This document shows, piece by piece, positions 15,406 through 23,344 of a DNA stretch of 26,774 nt (positions are counted from its first letter, which is position 1; each line of letters starts with the position of its first letter). Both the position numbers and the translations under genes were made by a program. This DNA comes from JARFQH01 sp041299015 (GTDB lineage: Bacteria; Desulfobacterota; Desulfobacteria; Desulfobacterales; SG8-13). The notes beneath the pieces are model-generated. The model searched no databases, was not told the origin of the DNA, and saw only the letters and a list, made by a program, of their open reading frames with translations. Where the stretch lies: positions 1 through 26,774 of the forward strand of contig JBFYWB010000090.1 in the NCBI GenBank assembly GCA_041299015.1, in the 5' to 3' direction.

Positions 15406-15455
15406 CCGCCCCTTGATGGCAAGGGACCCGAAATACCCCGCCCGGTCATCGCGCA

Positions 15456-15585
15456 AAGGGTGTAAATGCCTTTGCTCACGCTCTTGATCTTGCCCTGCTT
15501 CTTCAGTTTGAACAAAACATTGGCGATCTGCTTGTTTTCAAAACCGGTCTTTTTGCGGAGCGCGGCCGCGCAGTCATCATGTTCT
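15456..15585 (-). pseudogene. Fragment of a small DNA-binding (HTH) domain
   Basis: The minus strand encodes LRKKTGFENKQIANVLFK followed by LKKQGKIKSVSKGIYTL, a strong winged-helix-like pattern known as a C-terminal domain of small deltaproteobacterial proteins. No start codon or N-terminal part exists. Upstream, its frame runs into the 3' end of the adjacent hydrolase gene in a different frame. After KGIYTL the frame continues with unrelated residues to a stop near 15381, inside the convergent small gene. I read it as a truncated remnant. Confidence 0.55.
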
Positions 15586-16366
15586 AAAGCAAGGCAGCGA
15601 CAGCGCTGCTTTTCTTGAATGCCAGCTCGACGACGACCGGCAGGTGGTCCGATGCCGCCGCGGTGGCGGCGGTCCTGCGGACTTCTGTTTTAAGCGGGGT
15701 GAAATGGGATGAGACGAAAATGTGGTCGAGGCGAAAAAAGGGATCCTTGGCGTGAAAGGTGGCCTTGGCGGATCCGCCGAGTGAGATCGCCTGGACATCG
15801 GTCAAACGACGCGACAACTGTTTGTAGACAGCGGATGAGGGTCCCGAATTGAGGTCCCCGCAAAAAATCAGCGGTGCATCGGCAGCACCTGCAGGAACAC
15901 CGTCACCAGCCATCAGCGCATTCAGCTGCAGGCGTCGTTCCAGTCTGAACAAACTCAGATGAGTATTGATAAGATGTATCCGGCCGGCCGGCGTTGCGAG
16001 TATTGAGCACAGGGCCCCCCGCCGGCGGGGATTCAGCAGAGGATAGACATTCGGAAGCCGGAGTCGATCGAACGCCACAATCGGAAATCGGCTGAGGACC
16101 GCCAACCCGAACCGCCGCAGGCCCGCTTGCTCGACCGGGAAATAGAGGTGCCGCACACCGAGTTCAGCGGCGATGATCTGCGCCTGGTCCCGGTATGCGT
16201 GGGCCGGGTGGCCGGCGTCGACTTCCTGCAGGGCCGCGATGTCCACATCGAGGTCCGCTATGATCGCGGCGATTTTCCCCGGATCGGCTTCGCCGTCGGC
16301 GCCGACACAACCGTGGATGTTGTAAGTCATGACCCGCAATAAAATTTTATCGCCCAGATCTTCCAT
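15584..16366 (-). CDS. Endonuclease/exonuclease/phosphatase (EEP) family hydrolase
   Basis: 260 aa from ATG 16366. EEP-family motifs appear in order: MTYNIHGC (start of the core), LQEVD (metal-binding Glu), HLINTHLS, CGDLNSGP (Asp/Asn pair) and the terminal SDHLPVV (catalytic Asp-His). The family includes AP endonucleases, sphingomyelinases and phospho-lipid or phospho-sugar phosphatases; substrate cannot be told from sequence. There is no signal peptide, suggesting a cytoplasmic enzyme. The frame is open to 16504; ATG 16444 is an alternative start (GGAGG only 1 nt before it), and the core could even start at MTYN. The region 16367-16635 otherwise shows no gene. Confidence 0.85.
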   Translation of the reverse strand: MEDLGDKILLRVMTYNIHGCVGADGEADPGKIAAIIADLDVDIAALQEVDAGHPAHAYRDQAQIIAAELGVRHLYFPVEQAGLRRFGLAVLSRFPIVAFDRLRLPNVYPLLNPRRRGALCSILATPAGRIHLINTHLSLFRLERRLQLNALMAGDGVPAGAADAPLIFCGDLNSGPSSAVYKQLSRRLTDVQAISLGGSAKATFHAKDPFFRLDHIFVSSHFTPLKTEVRRTAATAAASDHLPVVVELAFKKSSAVAALL

Positions 16367-16635
16367 TAGTCGATCCGTGTCCAGCACCCGTTGGGCGCTT
16401 GCGTCCGTCAAGTGCCCAATGCCCTCTATCCCTCGTTCGCGCATGCCTCCGTGGCTGCAGATTGGCTTTGCCGATCCGGTCCGTTGTTCTAAAGTCAAAG
16501 TCAAGCGGGTGTTCCGTAGTATATATCAACGAACCGGCTTTCTGAGGTTTATTTTTCCACCGGATGTATTAAGTTGACAACAGTCTCAATGGGATACCCC
16601 AAGGTCCCGCATGCCCGCGCGAAGGAGGTGCGACA

Positions 16636-16890
16636 ATGGCAAAGTTAAGCGGCGGCCCCAAAAATATCGGGCTGAAGTCGATCGGCTTCGGCTCCCTGGT
16701 CCTGGCGCCGATCGCCGCCGGCGTTTTGATCGTCACCTTGAAACCGGCCGCCAAAATGGTGATCAAGGGAAGTGTTCTGGTCGGTGCATTGGTCAGGACA
16801 GCGGTCGCCGCCGCTGTAACGACGGTCAAAGACCTGGCCGCGGAAGTCAAGGCCGAGCTCGACGCGGACGGCGCTAAAAAAAGAGGGTGA
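16636..16890 (+). CDS. Small DUF5132-like membrane-associated protein (84 aa)
   Basis: AAGGAGGTG lies 5 nt before the ATG, a very strong ribosome site. A central hydrophobic stretch (about 18-36, GSLVLAPIAAGVLIVTLKP) and a second weaker one (about 43-66) are followed by a charged tail (KDLAAEVKAELDADGAKKRG). This is the size and layout of DUF5132 proteins, which have no known function. The thioesterase gene follows 46 bp downstream on the same strand and may be co-transcribed. Confidence 0.72.
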   Translation: MAKLSGGPKNIGLKSIGFGSLVLAPIAAGVLIVTLKPAAKMVIKGSVLVGALVRTAVAAAVTTVKDLAAEVKAELDADGAKKRG

Positions 16891-16936
16891 TGTTATCCAT
16901 ACCGCAGATGGCACGAACCCGTTTAGGAATGACACG

Positions 16937-17398
16937 ATGCTGCGTCCAAACGATGAGTACATCCGCCGGCTCATCGATACGGTGAACAACAGTCCGTTTC
17001 CTCGACATCTCCCAATGCAGCTGGCCTCGATCGAATTGGACCGCGCAGTGGTAGCGTGTGAAATTGCGCCGTGCCACCTGCAGCCATTCGGGATCGTCCA
17101 TGGCGGCGTATTGGCCGCCCTGATCGACACGGCGACTTTCTGGTCGGTATTTATGCGGCTCCCCCAGGATGCGGGCCTCGTGAACATCGATCTCAAGCTG
17201 AACTATCTCAGGCCGGTGGCAAACGGAACACTCACCGCGGAAGGACAGTGCATCCGGTCCGGGCGCTCCGTCAGTTATGCGGAAGCAAGGGTCGCGGATG
17301 CCGCCGGAAAACTTCTGGCGCACGGCACCTCGACCCTCATGGCACTGCCGGGTAGGGCTATTGATCTGGGCGTCGACAAATTTAGCGAAGATAGATGA
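16937..17398 (+). CDS. PaaI-type hot-dog thioesterase
   Basis: 153 aa, a single hot-dog domain. The active-site signature HGGVLAALIDTA (about 55-66) is typical of the PaaI/YbgC-like acyl-CoA thioesterases, with the acidic residue in LIDTA being the expected catalytic base. Downstream blocks NIDLKLNYLRPV and SYAEARVADAAGKLLAHGTSTL match the family. It would hydrolyse an acyl- or aryl-CoA ester in the cytoplasm. ATG at 16937, with AGGA 8-9 nt before it. It follows the DUF5132-like gene and faces gpgS tail to tail. Confidence 0.9.
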   Translation: MLRPNDEYIRRLIDTVNNSPFPRHLPMQLASIELDRAVVACEIAPCHLQPFGIVHGGVLAALIDTATFWSVFMRLPQDAGLVNIDLKLNYLRPVANGTLTAEGQCIRSGRSVSYAEARVADAAGKLLAHGTSTLMALPGRAIDLGVDKFSEDR

Positions 17399-17407
17399 AT
17401 TTTCTTC

Positions 17408-17427
17408 GGGAACCTTTTTGGTCTCCC
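17408..17427. terminator. Possible terminator hairpin after the thioesterase
   Basis: GGGAACC-ttttt-GGTcTCCC (7 bp with one bulge) starts 10 nt after the thioesterase stop. The T's are in the loop and no T-run follows, so it is only a candidate. A second near-perfect palindrome (CCCCGGAT-g-ATCCGGGG, 17514-17530) lies within the last codons of gpgS, between the convergent genes. Confidence 0.3.
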
Positions 17428-17499
17428 GTAACCCGCCTAAGGGGTGTTGGAAGGGCAGCGGCCGGTATGCGGAGAGTGTCTGGGCGCCGTGCGGCTTCC

Positions 17500-18504
17500 T
17501 TAAACGCCGGGCGCCCCGGATGATCCGGGGGTGCTTGGGGGAAATTTCTCCCGGTAGTCGGCAACCGTCGCCATCGGCGGCCGCTCGTATACTTCTAGTT
17601 GCCGGATTTCCGGCCGTAGCTTGCCCCTGATCAGGTTGTATTGAATCATGTCATCGAAAAGATCCTGGTTGATGGCGACCCGGCCCAATTTCTCGATGCG
17701 CTTCAAGAAGGTCTTGATGATCACGAACGCCATCCGCCCCAGCGCCTTGGTGTCCTGATTTTTATGAACCCGGCGATCCAAGTCGACCTGGGCGATGACC
17801 TCGAGCCCCCATTTTTCGTGTATGTCGATGAGCATGCCGGTCTCCACCCCGTATCCGACCGGAAACGGAATGTTTTCGAAGATGCTCCGATACCCCGCGT
17901 ACTCCCCCGAAAGCGGCTGCAGGATCTGGGTCAGATCCGGCATGAACAGCGAGAAAAGCGGCCGGATCACCAATTCCGTCACCCGTCCGCCGCCGGTAGG
18001 ACGCAGCTTGTTCTCCCCTACCGTAAGCGGCCGATCGTAAAAGGCCTTGGTGAACCTGATGCGGTCCGTCAGCAGCAGCGGCCCCAGCAGCCCATATGCG
18101 AAGCGGTGGTGGATGTTCTTGATGTCCGCATCGATGTAGACGATGATGTCTCCCCGGGTGACGTACAGCGCCTTCCAGAGATTTTCGCCCTTGCCCTTGA
18201 ATTGTTCAAGCTGCGGCAGGATGTCGTCGGCCTCGTGGACCGTCACCTCGTAGGAACGGGCGATGTCGCGGGTCTTGTCCGTTGAACCGGAGTCGATCAC
18301 GACGATCTCATCCAGGAGCGGGTAGCGTGTCATCAACTCCGCTTTCATGATGATGATCTCCTTGGCGATCGTCTTCTCCTCGTTCAAGGTGGGCAGACAC
18401 AGGGAGATGGAGAGCCCTTTACGGTGCTTCTCCGCCACCAGGCGATTGAGATCATTGAATTCGGAGTGGTGGAAGGTATTCGATTCGACCCAGCTCTTAT
18501 TCAT
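17500..18504 (-). CDS. gpgS: Glucosyl-3-phosphoglycerate synthase (GpgS, GT81)
   Basis: 334 aa. GT-A fold motifs: SLCLPTLNEEKTI (33-46), VVIDSGSTD (68-76), GKGENLW (104-110) and the metal-binding DAD at 125-127 (YIDADIKN). The segment GGGRVTELVIRPLFSLFMPDL...QPLSGEYAGYR is typical of GpgS. The enzyme transfers glucose from a nucleotide sugar to 3-phosphoglycerate, the first step to glucosylglycerate, a compatible solute. ATG 18504 is preferred over ATG 18516 because GGGGTG lies about 5 nt upstream. It overlaps the end of the M20-like gene by 8 nt, making it the last gene of a four-gene operon. The Pro/Ser/Gly-rich C-terminus is probably disordered. Confidence 0.92.
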   Translation of the reverse strand: MNKSWVESNTFHHSEFNDLNRLVAEKHRKGLSISLCLPTLNEEKTIAKEIIIMKAELMTRYPLLDEIVVIDSGSTDKTRDIARSYEVTVHEADDILPQLEQFKGKGENLWKALYVTRGDIIVYIDADIKNIHHRFAYGLLGPLLLTDRIRFTKAFYDRPLTVGENKLRPTGGGRVTELVIRPLFSLFMPDLTQILQPLSGEYAGYRSIFENIPFPVGYGVETGMLIDIHEKWGLEVIAQVDLDRRVHKNQDTKALGRMAFVIIKTFLKRIEKLGRVAINQDLFDDMIQYNLIRGKLRPEIRQLEVYERPPMATVADYREKFPPSTPGSSGAPGV

Positions 18505-19654
18505 CGCACACCCCATTGTCCATGGCCATGATCAGAGCCGGAATCTGGGCGATCCCTTTAAACATCGGCTCGATTTTGACCATGGCGCCTTCCTGATGGA
18601 AATTGTCCCCGCTGGTGATCCCCAGGGTGATCGCCGGGATTTGCCGGCGCAGAAAGATGGACAGGGCCGTTTCGCTCGGTTCGCTGACGGCCTCTACTCC
18701 CAGGCGGTTTAAGATGCGGGTCGCACATTTGATCAGCGGGTGATTGTAGCGCAGGCGGGTCGCGTTCAGGTTACTGATGCGGTTGAGCCTCAACTCGACC
18801 GCGAACACCTTGTTGATCCCATCGACGATATCTCTGATGTCGGCGTACAGTTCCTTCACCATGTCATCCGAATCGCTCTGGATTTCGAAGCCGATCTTGG
18901 CATCGTAGGCGATCTTGCCGTGGTCGAGCCCGCCGGCGATCCGGCCGATCACGATCTGCGTGCGGGGTTTTTGGGGCAGGCGCAGATTCAGGATGGCGTT
19001 GATCACCTCGTTGATGATCAGAATTGCATTGGGCTTTTGATAGCGTTCCCATTTCTCCTCGATGGCGATGCTGCACTCGATCTCCCCCCGGATCATCCCA
19101 TCGGAATAGTAGTTGAGTCGGCCGAGTTCGACGCTCTCCAGGCAGATGGCGCCCGCGATGGGCGTCGGCCAGGTTTTGAGCAACCGGCGAATTCCTCTGA
19201 GGTTTCCCGCTCCCAGATTGCAAACCGGGGCGACCAGAACGATGTCGGACTCAAACCGCAGCTCCAGATGCCTGAAGATTTCCGGCAGCGACGCCAATAC
19301 GCCGACGGCGGCCGAGTTGTCCGAAACGCCGAGCCCGCTGATGATTTTGTCCGTCACCTCGAAGTGTTGGTCGGCTTCCACCTCTGAAAACGTGTCGAGA
19401 TGGGCGACGATGAAGATGGGCGGCTTGTCGGGGGACGAGCCCTTGATCACGCCGATGGGGTTGCCGAAATCGTCGAGCAGGCATTCGTCCACCTGGAATT
19501 CGGCCAACCGCTCCACCAGACGTTCGGCCCGCCGCCGCTCGTGGAACGTCGGGGCTGAGATCTGTCCGATGAGCACGATATTGCTGATGATGATTTCCCG
19601 AACCTTCCGAATCTTATCGACGAATGACGGCAGGACGTCGAGATATTTGTCCAT
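18497..19654 (-). CDS. M20-fold metallohydrolase-like protein, Glu-Glu motif altered
   Basis: 385 aa. The M20/M42 layout is clear: SAPTFHERRRAERL (33-46), the metal motif VAHLDTFSEVE with His85 and Asp87, GLGVSDNSAAVGVL (108-120) with Asp112, and a late His in GDNFHQEGAMV. But where M20 enzymes have the catalytic/bridging Glu pair before GLGNLRG, this protein reads VCNLGAGNLRG (144-153), so both Glu are absent. It may bind metal without normal peptidase activity, or act on a different substrate. ATG 19654 is chosen over the TTG at 19678 (GAGGAG about 7 nt upstream). It lies between the HAD and gpgS genes, 13 bp after the former and overlapping the latter, so it belongs to the glucosylglycerate operon in an unknown role. 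Confidence 0.85.
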   Translation of the reverse strand: MDKYLDVLPSFVDKIRKVREIIISNIVLIGQISAPTFHERRRAERLVERLAEFQVDECLLDDFGNPIGVIKGSSPDKPPIFIVAHLDTFSEVEADQHFEVTDKIISGLGVSDNSAAVGVLASLPEIFRHLELRFESDIVLVAPVCNLGAGNLRGIRRLLKTWPTPIAGAICLESVELGRLNYYSDGMIRGEIECSIAIEEKWERYQKPNAILIINEVINAILNLRLPQKPRTQIVIGRIAGGLDHGKIAYDAKIGFEIQSDSDDMVKELYADIRDIVDGINKVFAVELRLNRISNLNATRLRYNHPLIKCATRILNRLGVEAVSEPSETALSIFLRRQIPAITLGITSGDNFHQEGAMVKIEPMFKGIAQIPALIMAMDNGVCDE

Positions 19655-19667
19655 GGCGGCTCCTCGG

Positions 19668-20519
19668 TTAAGGGTCAACGGTTCCGGCGATCAGTTGCCG
19701 GAGATCGGTAACGATCAAATCGGGTGAAAGTCCCCGGCACCGGTCATCGGCCGCTCGCATCCGCAGCGAGCGGCCGTCGCCCGCAAAAAGGGCGGTCTTG
19801 AAACCGACGCTGCTCGCCGGCCGGATGTCGTTCAGCATGTCGTTGCCGACATAAAGGGCCGTCTCCGCCGCAATACCGATGGCGGCCAGCGCGTCGGCCG
19901 CCCGTTCGAAGAGGTAGATCGACGGTTTGGCATATCCGAACCGGTAGGACAGAAAGATCAACCGGGGATCGAAGCCGCTCTTTTCCGGTGGCGATCCCAG
20001 AAAGCGCTCCAACAGACGGGGCGTATAGAACTGGGCGTTGGAGATGATGCCCATCGGCAGGCCGCGGGCGCGGCAGCTCGACAACAGGGTGTTGAGACCG
20101 GGCATCGGATAGACGGGATTGACCATCAGCTCGTACTCCAAGGCGAATAACCTCAGCCGCAAGGCCTCCTTGCAGCCGAGCACCGCCTTCCAGATCCGGA
20201 GGATGTCGACCTCCGGATGATCGATCCCGCGTTGCCGCGCCTCCGCGTGGCCCTTTTCCACGGCCCGCTGCACCTCCGCCGCGAGATCGTCGGCCGTCCG
20301 TTTGATGCCGTAGCGCTCGAGCAGGTCGTGCAGGCCTACCGTTTTTATGGACTGGTCCCGGCTGACGCCGATATCGCCGGAACCGCTGATCAGAAGGGTG
20401 CCGTATACGTCGAAGAGCATGGCGGCGAACGGTTGCATCCGCTCCAGGCTTGGCGCAATTGCCGTCGGAATCGGCGCCAGGGGACGGATGAGCCGCTCGA
20501 GTATCACGCCTTCAGTCAT
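19668..20519 (-). CDS. HAD-superfamily phosphatase, candidate for the GPG phosphatase step
   Basis: 283 aa. HAD subfamily I motifs: DVYGTL with nucleophile Asp37, IISNAQ (Ser160), GYAKPS (Lys198), and GNDMLND (Asp227, Asp231). A helical cap lies between motifs I and II. HAD enzymes remove phosphate from small metabolites. Next to gpgS, the natural substrate is glucosyl-3-phosphoglycerate or a larger phosphorylated product, yielding glucosylglycerate; this is contextual inference, since known GpgP enzymes include other folds. The start is one of two adjacent ATGs (20522/20519) inside the end of the upstream glycosyltransferase gene; GTGGGG favours the second. Overlap shows translational coupling. 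Confidence 0.87.
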   Translation of the reverse strand: MTEGVILERLIRPLAPIPTAIAPSLERMQPFAAMLFDVYGTLLISGSGDIGVSRDQSIKTVGLHDLLERYGIKRTADDLAAEVQRAVEKGHAEARQRGIDHPEVDILRIWKAVLGCKEALRLRLFALEYELMVNPVYPMPGLNTLLSSCRARGLPMGIISNAQFYTPRLLERFLGSPPEKSGFDPRLIFLSYRFGYAKPSIYLFERAADALAAIGIAAETALYVGNDMLNDIRPASSVGFKTALFAGDGRSLRMRAADDRCRGLSPDLIVTDLRQLIAGTVDP

Positions 20520-21918
20520 CATGCGCGCCCCACTTGAGCAGCGGGAAGTGCTCGAAATCGAAAAACGCCTCGAGCAGCACCCGTTTGTCGATCCGATGGC
20601 GAACCGGGTGATGGACAACCCGGTCGTAGATCGTCAAGAGTCGCTCCCGGTAGGGTGATGGACCGTAGCAATCCGCAACGACCTTGCGGTTGTTGGCGAT
20701 GATGCCCGCTGAATCCGACCCGTCTCCGGGGTGCGCAAGCCAGGGATTGAGCCCGACCAGGTCCGCTCGTGCCGCCGCATCCTTCAGCAGCCGCGAAAGG
20801 ATTTGCCGTTGCAGGACTTCGTCGAGGTTGCCGAAATCCGCCACTGCGCTGCGTTTGAGAGCGTCGAGGCCGCGCTCCACGGCCCCCGGCGCAAGGGCGT
20901 AATCGTAGGCCTCCGCGGCCGCGACGGCCGCCGCGCGCCAGCGCCGGGAAAAAACTTCCGTATCCAGCCAGACCAATGGCACCTCGAGCCGGCTGTAAAG
21001 GGCGTCCAGCCGGACCCCGTTTTGTTCGAAATCCCGACAGATATCGTCCAGCTTGCGCCCCCACAGCAGTTTTCCGGCCGTCCAGGGCTCGAGAAACGAA
21101 AAACCGAAGCCTTCCGCGATGCTCGTGGTGACCATCGACGCCGCCGCACCCACCAGGGCGGCAAAATCGTATTGCCGACCGACGTCGAAGGATACCCTCA
21201 GACCCCTTTCCGTTACATAACGCTTCCAGAGCCGGTAGCTCGCAATGTCCTGCGGACTGTTCGGCGGCTGGGTGACGGCCAGGCGCTGGCCGTTTCGCAG
21301 GAACAACGCCAAAAGGATGGCCTCGCCCAGATTCTTGCGTCGAATGGCGCGGATCGGATAGAGGACGAGCGGGTCGGGGCGCCCCTGAGTAGCGACCGGA
21401 AGGGGATCGATGGCGTTGGGAATCAGGTGCACTCCGGCAGCGTCGAGCCCGGACTCGAGAAGGATCCCCCGGTCCCGGGAATTGATGACGCCGTAATGAC
21501 AGTCCGCAAGATAGGGTTCGCGGAAGTAGGCTTTCGGTCGCCCATCTTCGGCAAAATCATGGATCTGTAAAAAAAGGGCCACCCCCGACTGCTGAAGCCG
21601 TTTCAAGACCTGAAGGATGCATCGGTTCTTGGCCAGCGTCGGATTGTGGACATGCAGCACGTCGCACCCTCGCGGCCACGCAGTAGAAATCGCCTCAAGG
21701 ATCTTTTCGGCGACCGGCTGGGCAGAGTGGCGGGGACAGCCCGGCCGGTCGTACCCGATTTCGGGGATCTCCGCCACCCGACAGGGCAGCGCGGTTTCCG
21801 CGCGATCCCCGGTCAAAACGAGGGTGTCGCAAATCCCCCGCAGGGCCGCAACCTGCCGTTTCAGAACGGTGGTGACTCCGCCCGTTTTAAGATGGTAGTG
21901 CAGCAGGGCGATCTTCAT
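20512..21918 (-). CDS. GT4-type glycosyltransferase (468 aa)
   Basis: GT-B fold. The N-terminal domain begins KIALLHYHLKTGGVTTVL, the glycine-rich acceptor loop; LHVHNP and LQIHDFAEDGRP follow. The C-terminal domain has YPIRAIRRKNLGEA (about 187-200) and the E-x7-E motif EGFGFSFLE (Glu269/Glu277), the donor-binding signature of GT4. ATG 21918 with GGAG about 6 nt upstream. It is the first gene of the leftward operon with the HAD, M20-like and gpgS genes and probably transfers a hexose in the same pathway. A long C-terminal extension (about 340-468) without known motifs follows the GT core. A promoter lies at 21990-22018. Confidence 0.88.
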   Translation of the reverse strand: MKIALLHYHLKTGGVTTVLKRQVAALRGICDTLVLTGDRAETALPCRVAEIPEIGYDRPGCPRHSAQPVAEKILEAISTAWPRGCDVLHVHNPTLAKNRCILQVLKRLQQSGVALFLQIHDFAEDGRPKAYFREPYLADCHYGVINSRDRGILLESGLDAAGVHLIPNAIDPLPVATQGRPDPLVLYPIRAIRRKNLGEAILLALFLRNGQRLAVTQPPNSPQDIASYRLWKRYVTERGLRVSFDVGRQYDFAALVGAAASMVTTSIAEGFGFSFLEPWTAGKLLWGRKLDDICRDFEQNGVRLDALYSRLEVPLVWLDTEVFSRRWRAAAVAAAEAYDYALAPGAVERGLDALKRSAVADFGNLDEVLQRQILSRLLKDAAARADLVGLNPWLAHPGDGSDSAGIIANNRKVVADCYGPSPYRERLLTIYDRVVHHPVRHRIDKRVLLEAFFDFEHFPLLKWGAHDD

Positions 21919-21957
21919 CTTGTCTCCGGAGCAAGGAGGTCATCGACGGCCATTGAA

Positions 21958-21986
21958 TTGAAAAATGATCCAATTGCCGCTATACT
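21958..21986 (+). promoter_or_regulatory. Sigma70 promoter for the rightward GT4 gene
   Basis: TTGAAA (21958-21963), 17 bp, TATACT (21981-21986). It would start transcription near 21993, about 55 nt before the GT4 start at 22049. Its downstream side runs straight into the opposing promoter. Confidence 0.65.
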
Positions 21987-21989
21987 CCT

Positions 21990-22018
21990 GCGATAGGAAA
22001 AGAAACCCTTTTTGTCAA
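21990..22018 (-). promoter_or_regulatory. Sigma70 promoter for the leftward gpgS operon
   Basis: On the minus strand TTGACA (22018-22013), 17 bp, TATCGC (21995-21990). The -35 is perfect and the -10 is moderate. Transcription would start near 21983 and run into the gene at 21918, facing the rightward promoter head-on. Confidence 0.55.
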
Positions 22019-22048
22019 CCGCCAATCTCAGAACCTACGGGAGGCCTG

Positions 22049-23344
22049 ATGGGCAAGAAGATCGGCTTTGTCTCCACCCGCTTCGCCGGTACCGACGGGG
22101 TCTCGCTGGAAGCCGCCAAGTGGTCGGATACCCTCGAGAAAAGCGGGCACCGCTGTTTCTGGTTCGCCGGGGAACTGGACCGGGATCCGGAACAAAGCCT
22201 CTACGTTCCGGAGGCTTTTTTTCAGGATCAAAGAAACCGGGCGATCGACGCGGCGATTTTCGGCAAAAAAAGGCGCAGCCGGGAAACGACCGAGGCGATC
22301 CATGCCCTCCGGGCCCTTCTGAAAGAAAGACTGTATGCGTTTATCAGCCGCTTCGAAATCGACATGCTGGTGGCGCAGAACGTTCTGACCATTCCCATGC
22401 ACGTGCCCTTGGGGTTGGCCGTGGCCGAAACCATCGCCGAAACCCAGCTTCCGACGGTAGCGCATCATCACGATTTCTACTGGGAACGAACACGTTTCGC
22501 GGTCAACGCGGTGGGAGACTACCTGCGGATGGCCTTTCCGCCCAATCTGCCGAACCTCGAGCATGTCGTCATCAATTCGGCGGCCCAGGAGGAACTGGCC
22601 CTGCGAACCGGCGTCTCGTCGGTGATCATTCCCAATGCGCTCGACTTCGAGAACCCGCCGCCGGTCGACGAAAAACACACCGAAGCCTTTCGTCGCGGGA
22701 TCGGCCTCGCCCACGGGGATCGCCTGATCCTGCAACCGACGCGCATCGTACAACGCAAGGGGATCGAGCACGCCATCGAACTCGTCCATGAACTCGGCGA
22801 CCCGCGCTACAAGCTCGTCATCTCCCATGAGGCCGGCGACGAGGGCTTCGAGTACGCCGAGTGGCTCAAGGAACACGCCGCCGATATGGGCGTAGACCTG
22901 CGCCTGATCGGCACCCGGGTTCCGGGCGCCCCGCAGGGGCTCACGCTCTGGGAGCTATACTCCCACGCGGACTTCATCACCTACCCCAGCCTGTATGAAG
23001 GCTTCGGCAACGCCTTTCTGGAAGCCGTCTATTTCCGCAAGCCCCTGCTCATCAACCGCTACGCCACCTTCGTGCGGGACATCGAGCCCAAGGGATTCGA
23101 CCTGATCGTCATGGACGGATATCTAACCAAGAGAATCGTCCGCCAGGTCCGCGAGGTGCTGGAATCGCCGACGCGGTGGGTGCAGATGACGTCGCACAAC
23201 TATGCGGTGGCGGCCCGGCACTACTCCTATGCCGTGCTGCGGCGACAGCTCGATAACCTGATGGCCAATTTTTTCGGTGTCAATCAGCGTGTTGTCGAAG
23301 GCGACGGCCGCAGCGGTACCCCCTCCAGCCACAGGAACCCGTAG
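22049..23344 (+). CDS. GT4-type glycosyltransferase, paralogue 1 (431 aa)
   Basis: GT-B fold. It opens GFVSTRFAGTDGVSLEAAKW, a GT4 acceptor loop shared almost word for word with the paralogue at 25150. Further motifs: PTVAHHHDFYWER (135-147), QPTRIVQRKGIEHAIELV (229-246) with the donor-phosphate Arg/Lys, and E-x7-E in EGFGNAFLE (Glu317/Glu325). Location beside gpgS suggests it extends glucosylglycerate, perhaps as a mannosylglucosylglycerate synthase, but donor and acceptor are unproven. The frame is open from 21965; ATG 22049 is taken (GGGAGG 4 nt upstream, and the family start). Its last 61 nt overlap the convergent phosphorylase gene, and the C-terminal tail past about residue 410 has no counterpart in the paralogue. 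Confidence 0.9.
   Translation: MGKKIGFVSTRFAGTDGVSLEAAKWSDTLEKSGHRCFWFAGELDRDPEQSLYVPEAFFQDQRNRAIDAAIFGKKRRSRETTEAIHALRALLKERLYAFISRFEIDMLVAQNVLTIPMHVPLGLAVAETIAETQLPTVAHHHDFYWERTRFAVNAVGDYLRMAFPPNLPNLEHVVINSAAQEELALRTGVSSVIIPNALDFENPPPVDEKHTEAFRRGIGLAHGDRLILQPTRIVQRKGIEHAIELVHELGDPRYKLVISHEAGDEGFEYAEWLKEHAADMGVDLRLIGTRVPGAPQGLTLWELYSHADFITYPSLYEGFGNAFLEAVYFRKPLLINRYATFVRDIEPKGFDLIVMDGYLTKRIVRQVREVLESPTRWVQMTSHNYAVAARHYSYAVLRRQLDNLMANFFGVNQRVVEGDGRSGTPSSHRNP

Noticed and set aside
16574..16602. TTGACA at 16574 as a promoter for the DUF5132 gene
   Set aside because: No acceptable -10 at 15-19 bp spacing; GGATAC lies only 13 bp away.
20731..21570. 279-codon plus-strand open frame opposite the GT4 gene
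   Set aside because: Shadow; the minus strand carries the GT4 motifs, a ribosome site and operon overlaps.
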